Part shown: in pieces, positions 30,327-40,443 of the stretch | How the letters are laid out: every line of letters begins with the position of its first letter | Numbering within the stretch: position 1 is the stretch's first letter | From: Amphibalanus amphitrite | Lineage: Eukaryota; Arthropoda; Thecostraca; Balanomorpha; Balanidae | Reading direction: 5' to 3' | Length of the DNA: 64,000 nt | Assembly: GCF_019059575.1 (NCBI RefSeq) | Contig: NW_024882910.1 | Coordinates: 30,001 to 94,000 of the forward strand | Program-made: the position numbers and the translations under genes | The notes under the pieces: model-generated | The model's input: the letters and a program-made list of their open reading frames with translations, nothing else | Database searches by the model: none | Told to the model about the DNA's origin: nothing

Positions 30327-33300
30327 AAGCGTTGATCTGAGACTGGCTGTGGTAACATTGAACGGCAAAGACCTAATGCATCAACTCAGATGGACCATTG
30401 GACCATTCCAAAACACTAGCATGGCCCATGATCATACTGCTAGCGATTCAGTTGAAACAGTTCACTTTTCATTTGGCTGTTTAGTGTTCATAGTCTGTCG
30501 CGATGCCTGCTGCATCTAACACGCACAATTCAACACACGAAAATCCAAACCACCGTACGGTAAATTTATTAAACCATGCCCCATCGCACTGGCATGTGCT
30601 GTCGCCAAACGGTAATCAAGACGAATCACCACAACATTTGAGAGCTTAGAGCCGCGGGCCTCATGCCGGGTGTTCGCCGATTTCCCGTCATCCGCGTTTG
30701 TCATCTCTTGCGGAACTGCGCACCAGATGGTCGGCGATAAAACGACACGGGGAGTCTCCTTTTCACGGAAATTCGCGACGATTTTTCCTGGCTGCTTCCC
30801 CGATGGGTGACCGGTCGCTTTGGGAAGAGCGCCGCTTACCGGTCGATATGTTGTGCGGAATACGGAGTAGCCACCAAAGACTCAACACGAGATTCCAATT
30901 ACCTTTATGGTCGCTAAAATGCGTTTCACTAGGATGCCTTTGTCAATTGGACAAGAGAATTTCCGCTGGAACATCAAAGAGGATTGCTCGGTAGCGAATG
31001 GCATGCATGACAAACGTGAAAATAATATTAGGACAGATACACCGTGATCGATTCGCGTGAGGATGCCTTTGCGTTCAGATTAAAATAGTTCGATGACGTT
31101 GATATGGTCCTGGCTCGTGCTGCGCTTTGCTGCCCTGCACGTGCCGGCGCGTTCCTCAGTTTTTATCCGTGCTCCTTTGAATAGTGTCGGGTAGCCCGGA
31201 GAGTAGCGGAGCGGAGGAACCTCCGGGGTGCCCATCCGGGCGTGACCTGGCTGCTCCTGCGAGGCGTAATTACAATCGAGTTCGGACCAAGGCGTCCAAC
31301 ACCGTCCATAAATCAATTATAATTGGTAATGAGGGAGGAAGAACTTCTGCTTCTGACAACAGGGGGCGCCACTGTGGACGAAAAATGGAGCCGCCGGCCC
31401 GAGGGGACGCCCGCGAGCGGCGGTGTTTGGCTGATGAGTGGTCACTGGTCATTGTGTGTTTGGTGCGGAGATCAAGGTCGGTCCTCCCCCACTGTGCTGG
31501 CGAGGTCACGGTGCGGGGTTTGGCGACGGTAAAGAACTCTGTCGCTCACACTTGGAGACATGGCGGTCGGAACCCGGCGGCATTCGCTAATGTCACGTTA
31601 TCGAACGGAGTGATCAATTGATCATACATGATCACTCCGTAGAGTGTAGAGATCACTCACGTAGAGATCAACATAAGATCGCTACAGGTGCGATAGGGAA
31701 TATACGGGCCTTGCAGCTATCTATGCGCTGTACCGGTGCGTGCGCGTCGTGACGCGTCAAGAATCGAGACACGAAGAACGGCGATTTAAGCTGGCCTAAT
31801 CCTGAGTGATGAGCAAAGTTAGAGAGACGCCCGGTCTCGACAATGACCTGCAGCCTGCGCTAGACATAAAGAGGTTTGCCTGTGTTGATCGAACCCGTCT
31901 TCCCGGCTCCGGACATGCCGTCTGACCCAGAGATCAGGGACAAAGCTCGGCCAGATCAGAGTCTTTTGTTGGCGATTTCCTTTCTGTTTCAGATTAGGCA
32001 TGCTCCAGTAAGACCACTGAAGGGCATGGTGAATGGTATTGTTAGGCGGCTCTCCCGGATGTGCCAGCTGCAATGTCAAGGCTGCTTTCACTGAGCTGAC
32101 ACTGATAAATTACCCTTGATGCCTTAGCACAATGTTTGGGGCCACTGGGTTCAGTCATTGATTAAGCGCATCTCAAGGAGAAAATGGACACTCTGAAATC
32201 TTGTAATTCTGCTTTCTGAGAACAGCAGTATATGTGTGGTTGTTTCCTTCGAATACACCTAAATTCAGCGACGGAATGAAAGCAGGATGGAAACCGGAAC
32301 CACCGAAAGACAGTAATGAGTCACAAATGTATGCGGCAACTGAACAAGTTATAAACAATTTATTGGCAGCCGTCATTTCCGTGGTCACTCTTTTATGTAG
32401 GAAATAGCTCTGCTGCCGTCTGAAAACCAATATGTCTCTAGCAACCAGAACTCATATTTGCTACATCTGATAACCTACATTTTATCCGCAAGCGATCTTT
32501 CATTAGCAAAAATGTTTGTTATGATCGGCGGATCGCCACAGGTTCCGTCGTCTGTGCCCATCACAACCAATCTACCGGGCACACCTATATCCGAGAGGAC
32601 GCTGGTATCCCAAGGTCACGCAACAGAGGAGATATATCAGACCGCAAATCACCAGCCATTACTCGAACCTGAACCGTTACAGTACCACCGCAGGATGATC
32701 AAAGGACTGAAACAGGATTATCGAAGGGTACTTAAGACGATTTCGGGATTGTCGTTTGACTTTTCCAGGTAATTGTAGTATAGGACCACCCCAATTCAAG
32801 ACTTCAGTGGGATTGCCCTGATATAACCGTCTGTATGACGACCGAAATAACGTCTCAAGACCATTTTAGGCCCACTTGGTCACCAGACCATCATCCAAAG
32901 ATCTGACCATCATTTGCAGTTCCGTCTGAGTCAGACACCTACCGGGGCGCATCGCACCTCCCCTCGCGCCACCCATCCGCCGGCCCTGCTATGGTGATCA
33001 GATTGGCTATTGTTTCACTTTTTACCTATCGATCGACGCGCAACAATGGCCGTGGTGTGGCGCCTCGGCTCGTCTCAGTTCGTCTGCAGATTAAAAGCGG
33101 ACTGATGTCTGCCAGCGGGAGGGCTTGTGCAACGAGAATCCCAGCGCGGGGGGTGGTGGCCGCGGAAATATAGCCATTGTCGGGAGAGATTCACGGGGAA
33201 AGTGCACGGAGAGGCGCGCTGGCAAGCGGAGGTCGGCGCAGAGCAAATACTCGTGAGTGAATTGTGGGTCGAAACTGCGGAGATGGCGTGTCGGTCGATA

Positions 33301-34175
33301 GGGTCGCACGTGAGGTGGCGGGTAAACTGCGCTGTTTTGAGGGCACAGTGTCCGGGTGGGTCTAAGATGTGCAATGCGAGTGTGGATTGTTCTGGGCTGT
33401 ACTCAGTGGAACGTTTGCCAAAGATAAGAGAACTTCGAATACACGAACAGGTAAATGGCGTTAAACACACCTCTCTTGAAGCAGGTGGGCGTAAATTTTG
33501 CTTATGTTATTGTCTATTGATTGTTATCGAATCAAGTGCGAAACAAATGCAGATCCTTATCATGCGTTTTACCAGTGTGCAAATCGCACAGCGGCTTTAT
33601 ACCAATCAAATCCAACGTTCACGCCTATACCGCGCCCACTTTCACCGATCGCCCTCCCGCATTCCAACATGTTGCTATTGAAATACCCAGGTGCCGCACG
33701 TTCCATCACCTAAATCACCCGTCAATCCCCAATTTGAAATAATAAATAGGGGCATAATTTAATTGAACAATTTGTTTCAAAGTCGGCCTATGGAGGCGCT
33801 GACAATGTGGCAATGTACTGCGATGCTTAATCTCACCTCCATGATTTTATTCCGGTGTAACTTAGGTGTGAGATGGCCGCAAATAGTCCATCTGTAACTG
33901 TTTCCTTCATTGACAGCTGGTCGTTAGCATTGAACACGCCACCAGGCTGTGAACAATATGCCTACAGAGCTCATTAGCATAGCTGGAGGGTATTCGATGT
34001 GGAGAACAATCTTTTGCACGGCGCCATATGTAATGTTTCCAGCAGGGTGAGCCGAGCAATGCAATGCAAGATAGAGATCAGATATGTGATCAATTGATTT
34101 CAAAATGACATGACGTTCATAGATCCGCGCGAAAAACGAGTCTTGTAATGGATGCAGATCAAGTTAAATGCGATT
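30327..34175. other. Unassigned stretch
   Basis: No gene or element is recognised apart from a small inverted repeat at 31605-31640. Longest frames (for example plus strand 33127-33681, 184 codons) show no motif, signal or domain and are likely chance. Confidence 0.4.
31605..31640. repeat. 12-bp perfect inverted repeat
   Basis: ACGGAGTGATCA and TGATCACTCCGT are separated by 12 bp that contain TTGATCA. GATCACTC recurs at 31651-31658. It could be a small hairpin or a dimeric binding site. Confidence 0.6.
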
Positions 34176-34374
34176 CTATGACATATTCAATAAGACCAGA
34201 GCGGTAGATGATATAGCCGGTTCGAGTCGTTGGAAAAGACCCGTCTAGCGTAGTGCTGCAGTATGAATGTATGTACTGCTATGACATATTCAATAAGACC
34301 AGAGCGGTAGATGATATAGCCGGTTCGAGTCGTTGGAAAAGACCCGTCTAGCGTAGTGCTGCAGTATGAATGTA
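34176..34374 (+). repeat. 103-bp tandem duplication
   Basis: The unit starting CTATGACATATTCAATAAG at 34176 repeats at 34279 almost unchanged, to GCAGTATGAATGTA. A short (ATAC)n run follows at about 34377-34393. The near-identity of the two units implies a recent duplication. Confidence 0.9.
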
Positions 34375-35906
34375 AGTACATACATACATACATAGATTTC
34401 TCAATGATCCTCCCGAAAATGCATCACACAAATTCAAGAGCTGATTCAATGCGGCAGGATTTAGTTCGACGATTCAACACTTTTGCATTTGTCGTTATTT
34501 TCCTTGAGATGATTGCTGTGATCTTTAAACGAAACGGATGCTAATTTATAGGGGCTAGGGGCTATCCGAGGTCATGTGTGTTGATATCTACGAGTATTGC
34601 CTACCAGGATCCTCATCCCAATCGAGGTTCCGGAAGTAATAGCATCTCTCCTAAACGCTGCCCCCCGGGAGATAATATATTTTCACAGGTCATCTCTAAA
34701 TTGTGGTTCCTGAATCCTGGAAGCACCCTATTACATTAACCAGCAGCCATAATGTACGCCAACTGCCCCTCGCCGTTTTTACATGGCTCGTGCCCCTGGA
34801 TGCGTGTAATGAATGTAAAAAGCCGAGATCAAGGACAGATGCAGATGGGATTTGACTCAACGCCCCATGAATATCATGCGTGAATTATGGCGAATAAAGC
34901 AGAAACAAGGACGATACGAAGTGTTTTCCTCTAAGCGGGCCTATCGCCCCATTAGCTATATGGCAAGGAGAGTAAACAAACTAGTTTATGTTTCACATAA
35001 ATATTTATCTTTTAGATTCTATTGGTGATTTTATTAATGGATGTGTAAACCGTATTTTATCCTAGTCAAATAATAAACTCATTCAGGCCATTCCATTAAA
35101 CGCTCCAATTATTTAGTACCATGTTTAAACTATCTGCTCCCTATCCTAATGTGCGGCCGGCGCCTGAGGCAGCCTGACGAGAATTCAGCCCGGTTTTAAT
35201 GAGCAGTTTATGCAGCGAGGTCATTGCATCAGACATATGGATCAGATCGCATGCAAACTGATCGCCGGACGCCGATAAATAGGGGATCGATGTCCGTGGT
35301 GTCAATATTGCTCAGCTTCGGGCGGCGTCTCTGTCGCGTCTGGCCTTTACTGTTCACCGCATTCTGAGCTGGTCTCCATCGTGCCTCAGCCCGGAGGTCA
35401 AGTCGGAAATCTGACGGTTCGTCAGCTACCAGATTGAAAATCGTGTCCTCCTGTGACCCAAGTGGCCCCATTCACGCTGGGATATGCGCGGTGAGGTAAC
35501 GTGAAATCATGCCGGGCAGCGGTTAGGAAACGCACGCTCCGGCACTCTAGCCTTCCCGTGAGCTCCGAGTGCAGGAGCCCTCCACACGCGGTCAAAAAGT
35601 GATCTATTGAAACAGCCTCAACTTTCACCAGGTGCCCCTCACGGGGAGATAACCTGATTATCTTGAGATGATCTATGTCCAGCCACAAAACGGTGGCTGG
35701 TAGTCGGCGCACGCGAGAAGACCCTAAAAATGAAAGGTGCCCCCTGTTGGTATACGCACACGCGCTGGGCCGGCCTCGTGGTTGCTTGTCACGACAGCAC
35801 TGCTTACGTGATCCAGGGCAGCTATCCGGCGCAGGGAGGAGAGGAGCGTTGACCATTGACTAGTGGTGTCTAGTCAAGATAGAGCTGAAAGTTTGAAGTT
35901 GAATGG
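34375..35906. other. Unassigned stretch left of the Ty3/gypsy-like element
   Basis: No gene is recognised. A minus-strand open frame of 144 codons (35422-35856) shows no domain I can name. Confidence 0.35.
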
Positions 35907-35911
35907 GTTCT

Positions 35912-36288
35912 TGTAGTGAAATGTAGTGGCGCAGCGGAGCGGGCGCTGGCTGGCCGGACCTGGCCGCTGGCCGCTGCCCTGGGTACGGGCGGCCGTCACG
36001 CGCCCGCCGACGGTGAACCTGACACCGCAGGGGAATGGGGTCGGTGAACTGACGCCGCAGGGGAGGGGGCGGAGGGCACGCCCGGCCATTGTTCGGGATT
36101 AAGAGGCTGGGTCAGTCGGGAGTCAGGGCTGAGACTGGAAGGTGTTGTTGAGCGTGCTGTGGTGTGGCCGAGATGGTGCAGAAGACCGTGCTTTGTCTGA
36201 CTTTGTAAGCTTGGAATACTCACTTTTTTCTTGAGACCTTTGAATTTGCCGTGTGGACGAACTGTGGTGATCAGAGACAACTCTTACA
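35912..36288 (+). repeat. 5' LTR of the Ty3/gypsy-like element
   Basis: Begins TGTAGTGAAATGTAGTGG and ends ACAACTCTTACA. It is 377 bp and GC-rich in the first two thirds. It reads as identical to the 3' copy at a constant offset of 4,150 bp. Confidence 0.95.
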
Positions 36289-36310
36289 AGCTATTTCGGC
36301 ACCTAATATC

Positions 36311-37060
36311 ATGGCCAGTTTTGATGTCAAATTAATTCCGGAATTCGACGGCTCCGGTGACGTGCTCGACTGGCTGGAGAAGGTCGAGCTAGTGTGCGGG
36401 CTGCAGGAGCCGCCAGTGAGGCAGACACTGGTGATACCGCTGCGGCTGACAGGAGGAGCATCTGCTGTGTATCGGCAGCTGGTGGAGGCTGACAGGAAGG
36501 ACGTGGTGAAGCTCAAGGATGCGCTGAAGCGTGCGTTTGCGGTGGATAAATATGCTGCGTATGAGCAGTTCAGCACCCGCCGTCTCCGCCCCGGGGAAAC
36601 AGTTGATGTTTTCTTGGCGGAGCTGCAGCAGCTTGCGACGCTGTTCGGAGGAATGTCGGACGAGGGCCTGGGGTGTGCCTTTGTGGCAGGTCTGCCGGAC
36701 TCTACCAGGCAGATACTGCGAGCCGGAGCGCGCATGGAGTCGTTAAAGCTCTCGGAGGTGGTGGACAGGGCCCGCGCCATCTTGCGAGAGGAGAACGGCG
36801 CATCGGAGGTGGCAGCCGCGCTGGTCAAAGAGTCACCAGGCGGTCGGGATCGCGGCCGAACCGTTAGTAGCGGCAGGAGAGAGCGCGGACCTTGCTTTAC
36901 GTGCGGCCGCCTGGGGCATCTCGCCCGTGAATGTTCGGCCCGCACTGGCCCCCGCGAAATCCGGTGTTTCCGGTGCGACAAGATTGGTCACATCGCAGCT
37001 CGGTGTCCGGAAAACGCAGAGAGAGAGGAGGATCGTGTGCCGGCCTCCTCTCGGGATTAA
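36311..37060 (+). CDS. Gag-like protein with two zinc knuckles (fossil element)
   Basis: This is the structural protein frame of the Ty3/gypsy-like element. The first ATG after the LTR is at 36311 (MASFDVKLIPEFDGSGDVLD). A helical retrotransposon-gag region (roughly residues 10-160) includes LEKVELVCGLQ and FSTRRLRPGETVDVFLAELQ. A basic segment and two CCHC knuckles follow, CFTCGRLGHLAREC and CFRCDKIGHIAARC, which bind the element RNA. The end of this frame overlaps the start of the pol frame, a layout the family is known to bridge by minus-one frameshifting. Confidence 0.88.
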   Translation: MASFDVKLIPEFDGSGDVLDWLEKVELVCGLQEPPVRQTLVIPLRLTGGASAVYRQLVEADRKDVVKLKDALKRAFAVDKYAAYEQFSTRRLRPGETVDVFLAELQQLATLFGGMSDEGLGCAFVAGLPDSTRQILRAGARMESLKLSEVVDRARAILREENGASEVAAALVKESPGGRDRGRTVSSGRRERGPCFTCGRLGHLARECSARTGPREIRCFRCDKIGHIAARCPENAEREEDRVPASSRD

Positions 37061-39999
37061 GATGGAGCGGCGCACTACCAACGAGACACCTGAATGTGAA
37101 CGGGGTGTTGTGTGAGGTGTTGATCGACACGGGATGTACCAGAACGGTGGTTCATTCATCGCTCTGCGCCGAGTGGAAGAGGCGTTCTGTGTCCATGGTG
37201 ACAGTTAGTGGTCAGAGACTAGACTGTGCGGGCACGGCTGAAACCGATGTTGGGGTACCTGGGGGTGATGCTGTGGTGCTTGATGCGTTGGTTGTAGCGG
37301 TGAAGCCGCTGGGTTTCGGTGCAATTTTAGGAATGGATGGTGTGAAAGCTCTTGGGGGTGTGACCGTGCGTTCTTCTACTGATGTGCGATTTGCAGGCGA
37401 GGGAGACGTGTGCGCCGGAGCAGGAGGCTCCGTGGATCTAGCGGTGGAAAAGGAGGACTTTCGAGTCGTGTTCGATGCGAGGGAAAGGCGCTGGACTGTC
37501 GAGTGGAAGTGGTCGGGAAAGAAACCGCCAGATCAACTGAAAAACGGAGTGAGCGAGTACCATGTGACGGATGAAGCGAGAGAGGACTATGAGAGAGAGC
37601 TGGAGACGTGGATCGAGAACGGGTGGCTGCTGGAGTACGACGAAGAAAAGCACGGCTCTCCCAAAGGGTTGATACCGTTAATGGCGGTGGTTCAAGAGAA
37701 CAAGGCGAAAGTGCGGCCGGTCCTTGACTTCCGGGAAATGAACACTCACCTCGACACGTTCACGGCGGACGTTGACGTGTGCAGTGAAAAACTTCGTGAA
37801 TGGCGCCGGACGGGTGAGAAAGTGGCACTCCTGGATCTGAAGAAGGCGTACCTTCAGATACATGTGGAGGAGTCACTGTGGCCCTATCAGACAATCGAGT
37901 TCAAAAACAAAAGGTACTGTCTGACGAGACTTGGGTATGGTCTTAATGTGGCACCCCGAGTCATGAAGACAGTTCTGGAGACAGTGGCGAAGCAGGACAA
38001 GAATGTGGAGAAGGCAGTATCGTCGTATGTCGATGACGTTCTGGTCAACGAGGAGGTAATGTCGGCCGAGAAGGTGGCCGAGCACCTTCAAGCCTTCGGT
38101 CTCGAGTGTAAGGACCCCGCTCGCGCACAGGAAGGCGCTCGGATTCTCGGCCTCCGAGTCTGGGGGGAGCAAGGCGCACTCATGTGGAAGAGAGACAACG
38201 ATGTCCGAGAAGCTGCCGGACCGGTGACAAAGCGGAAAGTGTTCTCCCTCTGCGGGCAGCTGACGGGACACCTTCCAGTGTGCGGCTGGCTACGGCCGGC
38301 GACCTCGCTCCTCAAACGACGTGCGAACAGAGCAGCAAGTGGCTGGGACGACGAGATTGACGACCCGGACGTGGAGCGTCTAATGGACGAAATTGTGAAG
38401 CGGGTCAGAGCAGAGGATCCTGCCAGGGGACGGTGGGATGTGAAGGGCGACAGAATCACAGTGTGGACGGATGCCAGTGCTCTGGCCATGGGAGTAGTTG
38501 TTGAAGTGGGTGACGAAGTAGTGGAAGACGGGAGCTGGCTTCGCCCCGACAATGGAGTACAACACATCAACATGGCAGAGCTAGACGCGGCCCTGAAAGG
38601 CGTGAACATGGCCATCCTGTGGGGCGCGGAAAAAGTCCGGTTGATGACTGACTCACGGACGGTGTACCACTGGATGACCGACCTCCTCAGTGGCAGGGCC
38701 CGACTGAAGACGAAAGCTGCCTCTGAAATGTTGATAAGAAGAAGGCTAAGCACCCTCAGGATGCTCGTGGACGAGTACGAGCTGGACGTGAATGTTCAGT
38801 GTGTCTCGTCGGCTGAGAACAAAGCGGACGCACTGACGAGAGTGCCGGACGCCTGGCAACGGGTGCTTATGTGCAAAGAGGAGGCTGCAGCATGCGCTGT
38901 GGGAGACGGAGACGACCCCGACAGGCTGGTGAAAGAGGTGACCCAAATTCACCACGCTTCTGGTCATCCTGGTGTCCGGAGGACGCTATACTTCGCTAGG
39001 AGGGCGAACAAGCTCGCTACGAGACGACTTGCGCAGGCCGTGGTGTCGGCCTGCCAGACGTGCAGGTCTGTTGATCCCGCTCCTGAAAAGTGGCGCGAAG
39101 GCCGCCTGGAGGTCGACACCACGTGGGACAGAGTCGCCGTCGACGTGACTCACCATCATGGGTGTCTGTACCTAACGGTGGTGGATTGCGGCCCATCCAG
39201 GTTTGCGATCTGGCGTCTCCTGCGGTACGAGACCGCCGCATGCGTCATTGCGGAGCTGGCGGCGATATTCTGCGAGCGGGGACCGCCGGCAGAAATGCTG
39301 CTGGACAATGCCACCACCTTCCACAGCAGAGCGTTTAGAGCTTTCGCCAACGACTGGAACGTCGCAGTACGATACAGGGCGGCGCATGTGCCGTCAGGGA
39401 ACGGAGTCGTCGAAAGGAACCATCGCTCCGTAAAGGTGATTGCGACGAGAGCGAAATGTGGGGTGGCAGAGGCAGTATACAGGTACAATACAACGCCGAA
39501 GGACGATGTCACTGAAGCTACGACACCTGCTGGTATGGTGTATCGGTACGACGTCCGAGTGAAAGACGTCGACCCCGTTCCGACAGTGAGGAACGATGGA
39601 CAGCGGGACAGCCGCTACCACGTCGGAGATGCTGTCTGGGTGAAATCACCGAGAGCACGCTGTGACGAGCAGTATGGCAGGGGAGTGGTGACTGGTGTGG
39701 TGTCACCGCAAACTGTCGAAGTTGACGGTGTACCAAGGCATGTCCGTCATCTGCGTCCGCGTGCAGACGAGGCAGAGCAACCAGTTTCCGCAGAGGCAGA
39801 GCAACCAGTTTCTGGGGATGAGGAGCCCTGCTTTGTACGGTGTCCCATCGACCGGCATGACCGAGACGACCAGCAAGACCAACAGGAGGAAGCTGCGAGT
39901 GACACAGAGGCTGGGCCGAGGCGAGGTACGCGGGCTCGGCCTGTCACGCAGTTGTACGGAGACCCCGTGCCGAGCGATGTCTTAGATACCTACGTGTGA
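36931..39999 (+). CDS. Pol polyprotein: PR, RT, RNase H, integrase (fossil element)
   Basis: The long open pol frame has these landmarks by rough residue: protease motif IDTGCT (about 64), reverse transcriptase with VRPVLDFREMN (about 260), LDLKKAYLQI and catalytic YVDD (about 364), and RNase H starting VWTDAS (about 510). The integrase has an HH-CC zinc-binding part (about 670-710, HHASGHPG ... CQTC) and catalytic Asp, Asp, Glu in VAVDVTHH, LLDNATTF and GVVERNHR (about 735, 789, 825). The C-terminus is acidic and Gln-rich with a short duplicated EAEQPVS. It overlaps gag in the minus-one frame. Domain order fits Ty3/gypsy. Confidence 0.9.
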   Translation: MFGPHWPPRNPVFPVRQDWSHRSSVSGKRRERGGSCAGLLSGLRWSGALPTRHLNVNGVLCEVLIDTGCTRTVVHSSLCAEWKRRSVSMVTVSGQRLDCAGTAETDVGVPGGDAVVLDALVVAVKPLGFGAILGMDGVKALGGVTVRSSTDVRFAGEGDVCAGAGGSVDLAVEKEDFRVVFDARERRWTVEWKWSGKKPPDQLKNGVSEYHVTDEAREDYERELETWIENGWLLEYDEEKHGSPKGLIPLMAVVQENKAKVRPVLDFREMNTHLDTFTADVDVCSEKLREWRRTGEKVALLDLKKAYLQIHVEESLWPYQTIEFKNKRYCLTRLGYGLNVAPRVMKTVLETVAKQDKNVEKAVSSYVDDVLVNEEVMSAEKVAEHLQAFGLECKDPARAQEGARILGLRVWGEQGALMWKRDNDVREAAGPVTKRKVFSLCGQLTGHLPVCGWLRPATSLLKRRANRAASGWDDEIDDPDVERLMDEIVKRVRAEDPARGRWDVKGDRITVWTDASALAMGVVVEVGDEVVEDGSWLRPDNGVQHINMAELDAALKGVNMAILWGAEKVRLMTDSRTVYHWMTDLLSGRARLKTKAASEMLIRRRLSTLRMLVDEYELDVNVQCVSSAENKADALTRVPDAWQRVLMCKEEAAACAVGDGDDPDRLVKEVTQIHHASGHPGVRRTLYFARRANKLATRRLAQAVVSACQTCRSVDPAPEKWREGRLEVDTTWDRVAVDVTHHHGCLYLTVVDCGPSRFAIWRLLRYETAACVIAELAAIFCERGPPAEMLLDNATTFHSRAFRAFANDWNVAVRYRAAHVPSGNGVVERNHRSVKVIATRAKCGVAEAVYRYNTTPKDDVTEATTPAGMVYRYDVRVKDVDPVPTVRNDGQRDSRYHVGDAVWVKSPRARCDEQYGRGVVTGVVSPQTVEVDGVPRHVRHLRPRADEAEQPVSAEAEQPVSGDEEPCFVRCPIDRHDRDDQQDQQEEAASDTEAGPRRGTRARPVTQLYGDPVPSDVLDTYV

Positions 40000-40061
40000 G
40001 CGTTGTTAGCGTGTGATGTGAGCACTAGCGTCTGTTGGTTGCGATCAGGATCGGGGGGGAG

Positions 40062-40438
40062 TGTAGTGAAATGTAGTGGCGCAGCGGAGCGGGCGCTGGC
40101 TGGCCGGACCTGGCCGCTGGCCGCTGCCCTGGGTACGGGCGGCCGTCACGCGCCCGCCGACGGTGAACCTGACACCGCAGGGGAATGGGGTCGGTGAACT
40201 GACGCCGCAGGGGAGGGGGCGGAGGGCACGCCCGGCCATTGTTCGGGATTAAGAGGCTGGGTCAGTCGGGAGTCAGGGCTGAGACTGGAAGGTGTTGTTG
40301 AGCGTGCTGTGGTGTGGCCGAGATGGTGCAGAAGACCGTGCTTTGTCTGACTTTGTAAGCTTGGAATACTCACTTTTTTCTTGAGACCTTTGAATTTGCC
40401 GTGTGGACGAACTGTGGTGATCAGAGACAACTCTTACA
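40062..40438 (+). repeat. 3' LTR of the Ty3/gypsy-like element
   Basis: 377 bp, reading as identical to 35912-36288. It follows the purine-rich tract ATCGGGGGGGAG and is followed by the target duplication GTTCT. Confidence 0.95.
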
Positions 40439-40443
40439 GTTCT

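Larger units (their letters stand above)
35912..40438 (+). mobile_element. Ty3/gypsy-like LTR retrotransposon, looks whole and young
   Basis: Two 377-bp LTRs (TG...CA) read as identical, and a 5-bp target duplication GTTCT flanks the element (35907-35911 and 40439-40443). Gag and pol frames lie between them with the order protease, reverse transcriptase, RNase H, integrase. A purine tract GGGGGGGAG precedes the 3' LTR. I see no obvious breaks. Identical LTRs mean very recent insertion. The family assignment rests on domain order and the RT/IN motifs and is less certain than the element itself. Confidence 0.93.

Noticed and set aside
33127-33681. 184-codon plus-strand open frame as a gene
   Set aside because: No domain, signal peptide, plausible splice partners or composition typical of coding sequence; likely chance.
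34210-34235. GGTTCGAGTC inside the 103-bp duplication as a tRNA T-arm
   Set aside because: The bases on either side do not form a stem and no D-arm precedes it.
36271-36981. 236-codon minus-strand open frame opposite gag
   Set aside because: It mirrors the GC-rich gag frame on the other strand, has no domain, and is explained by base composition.
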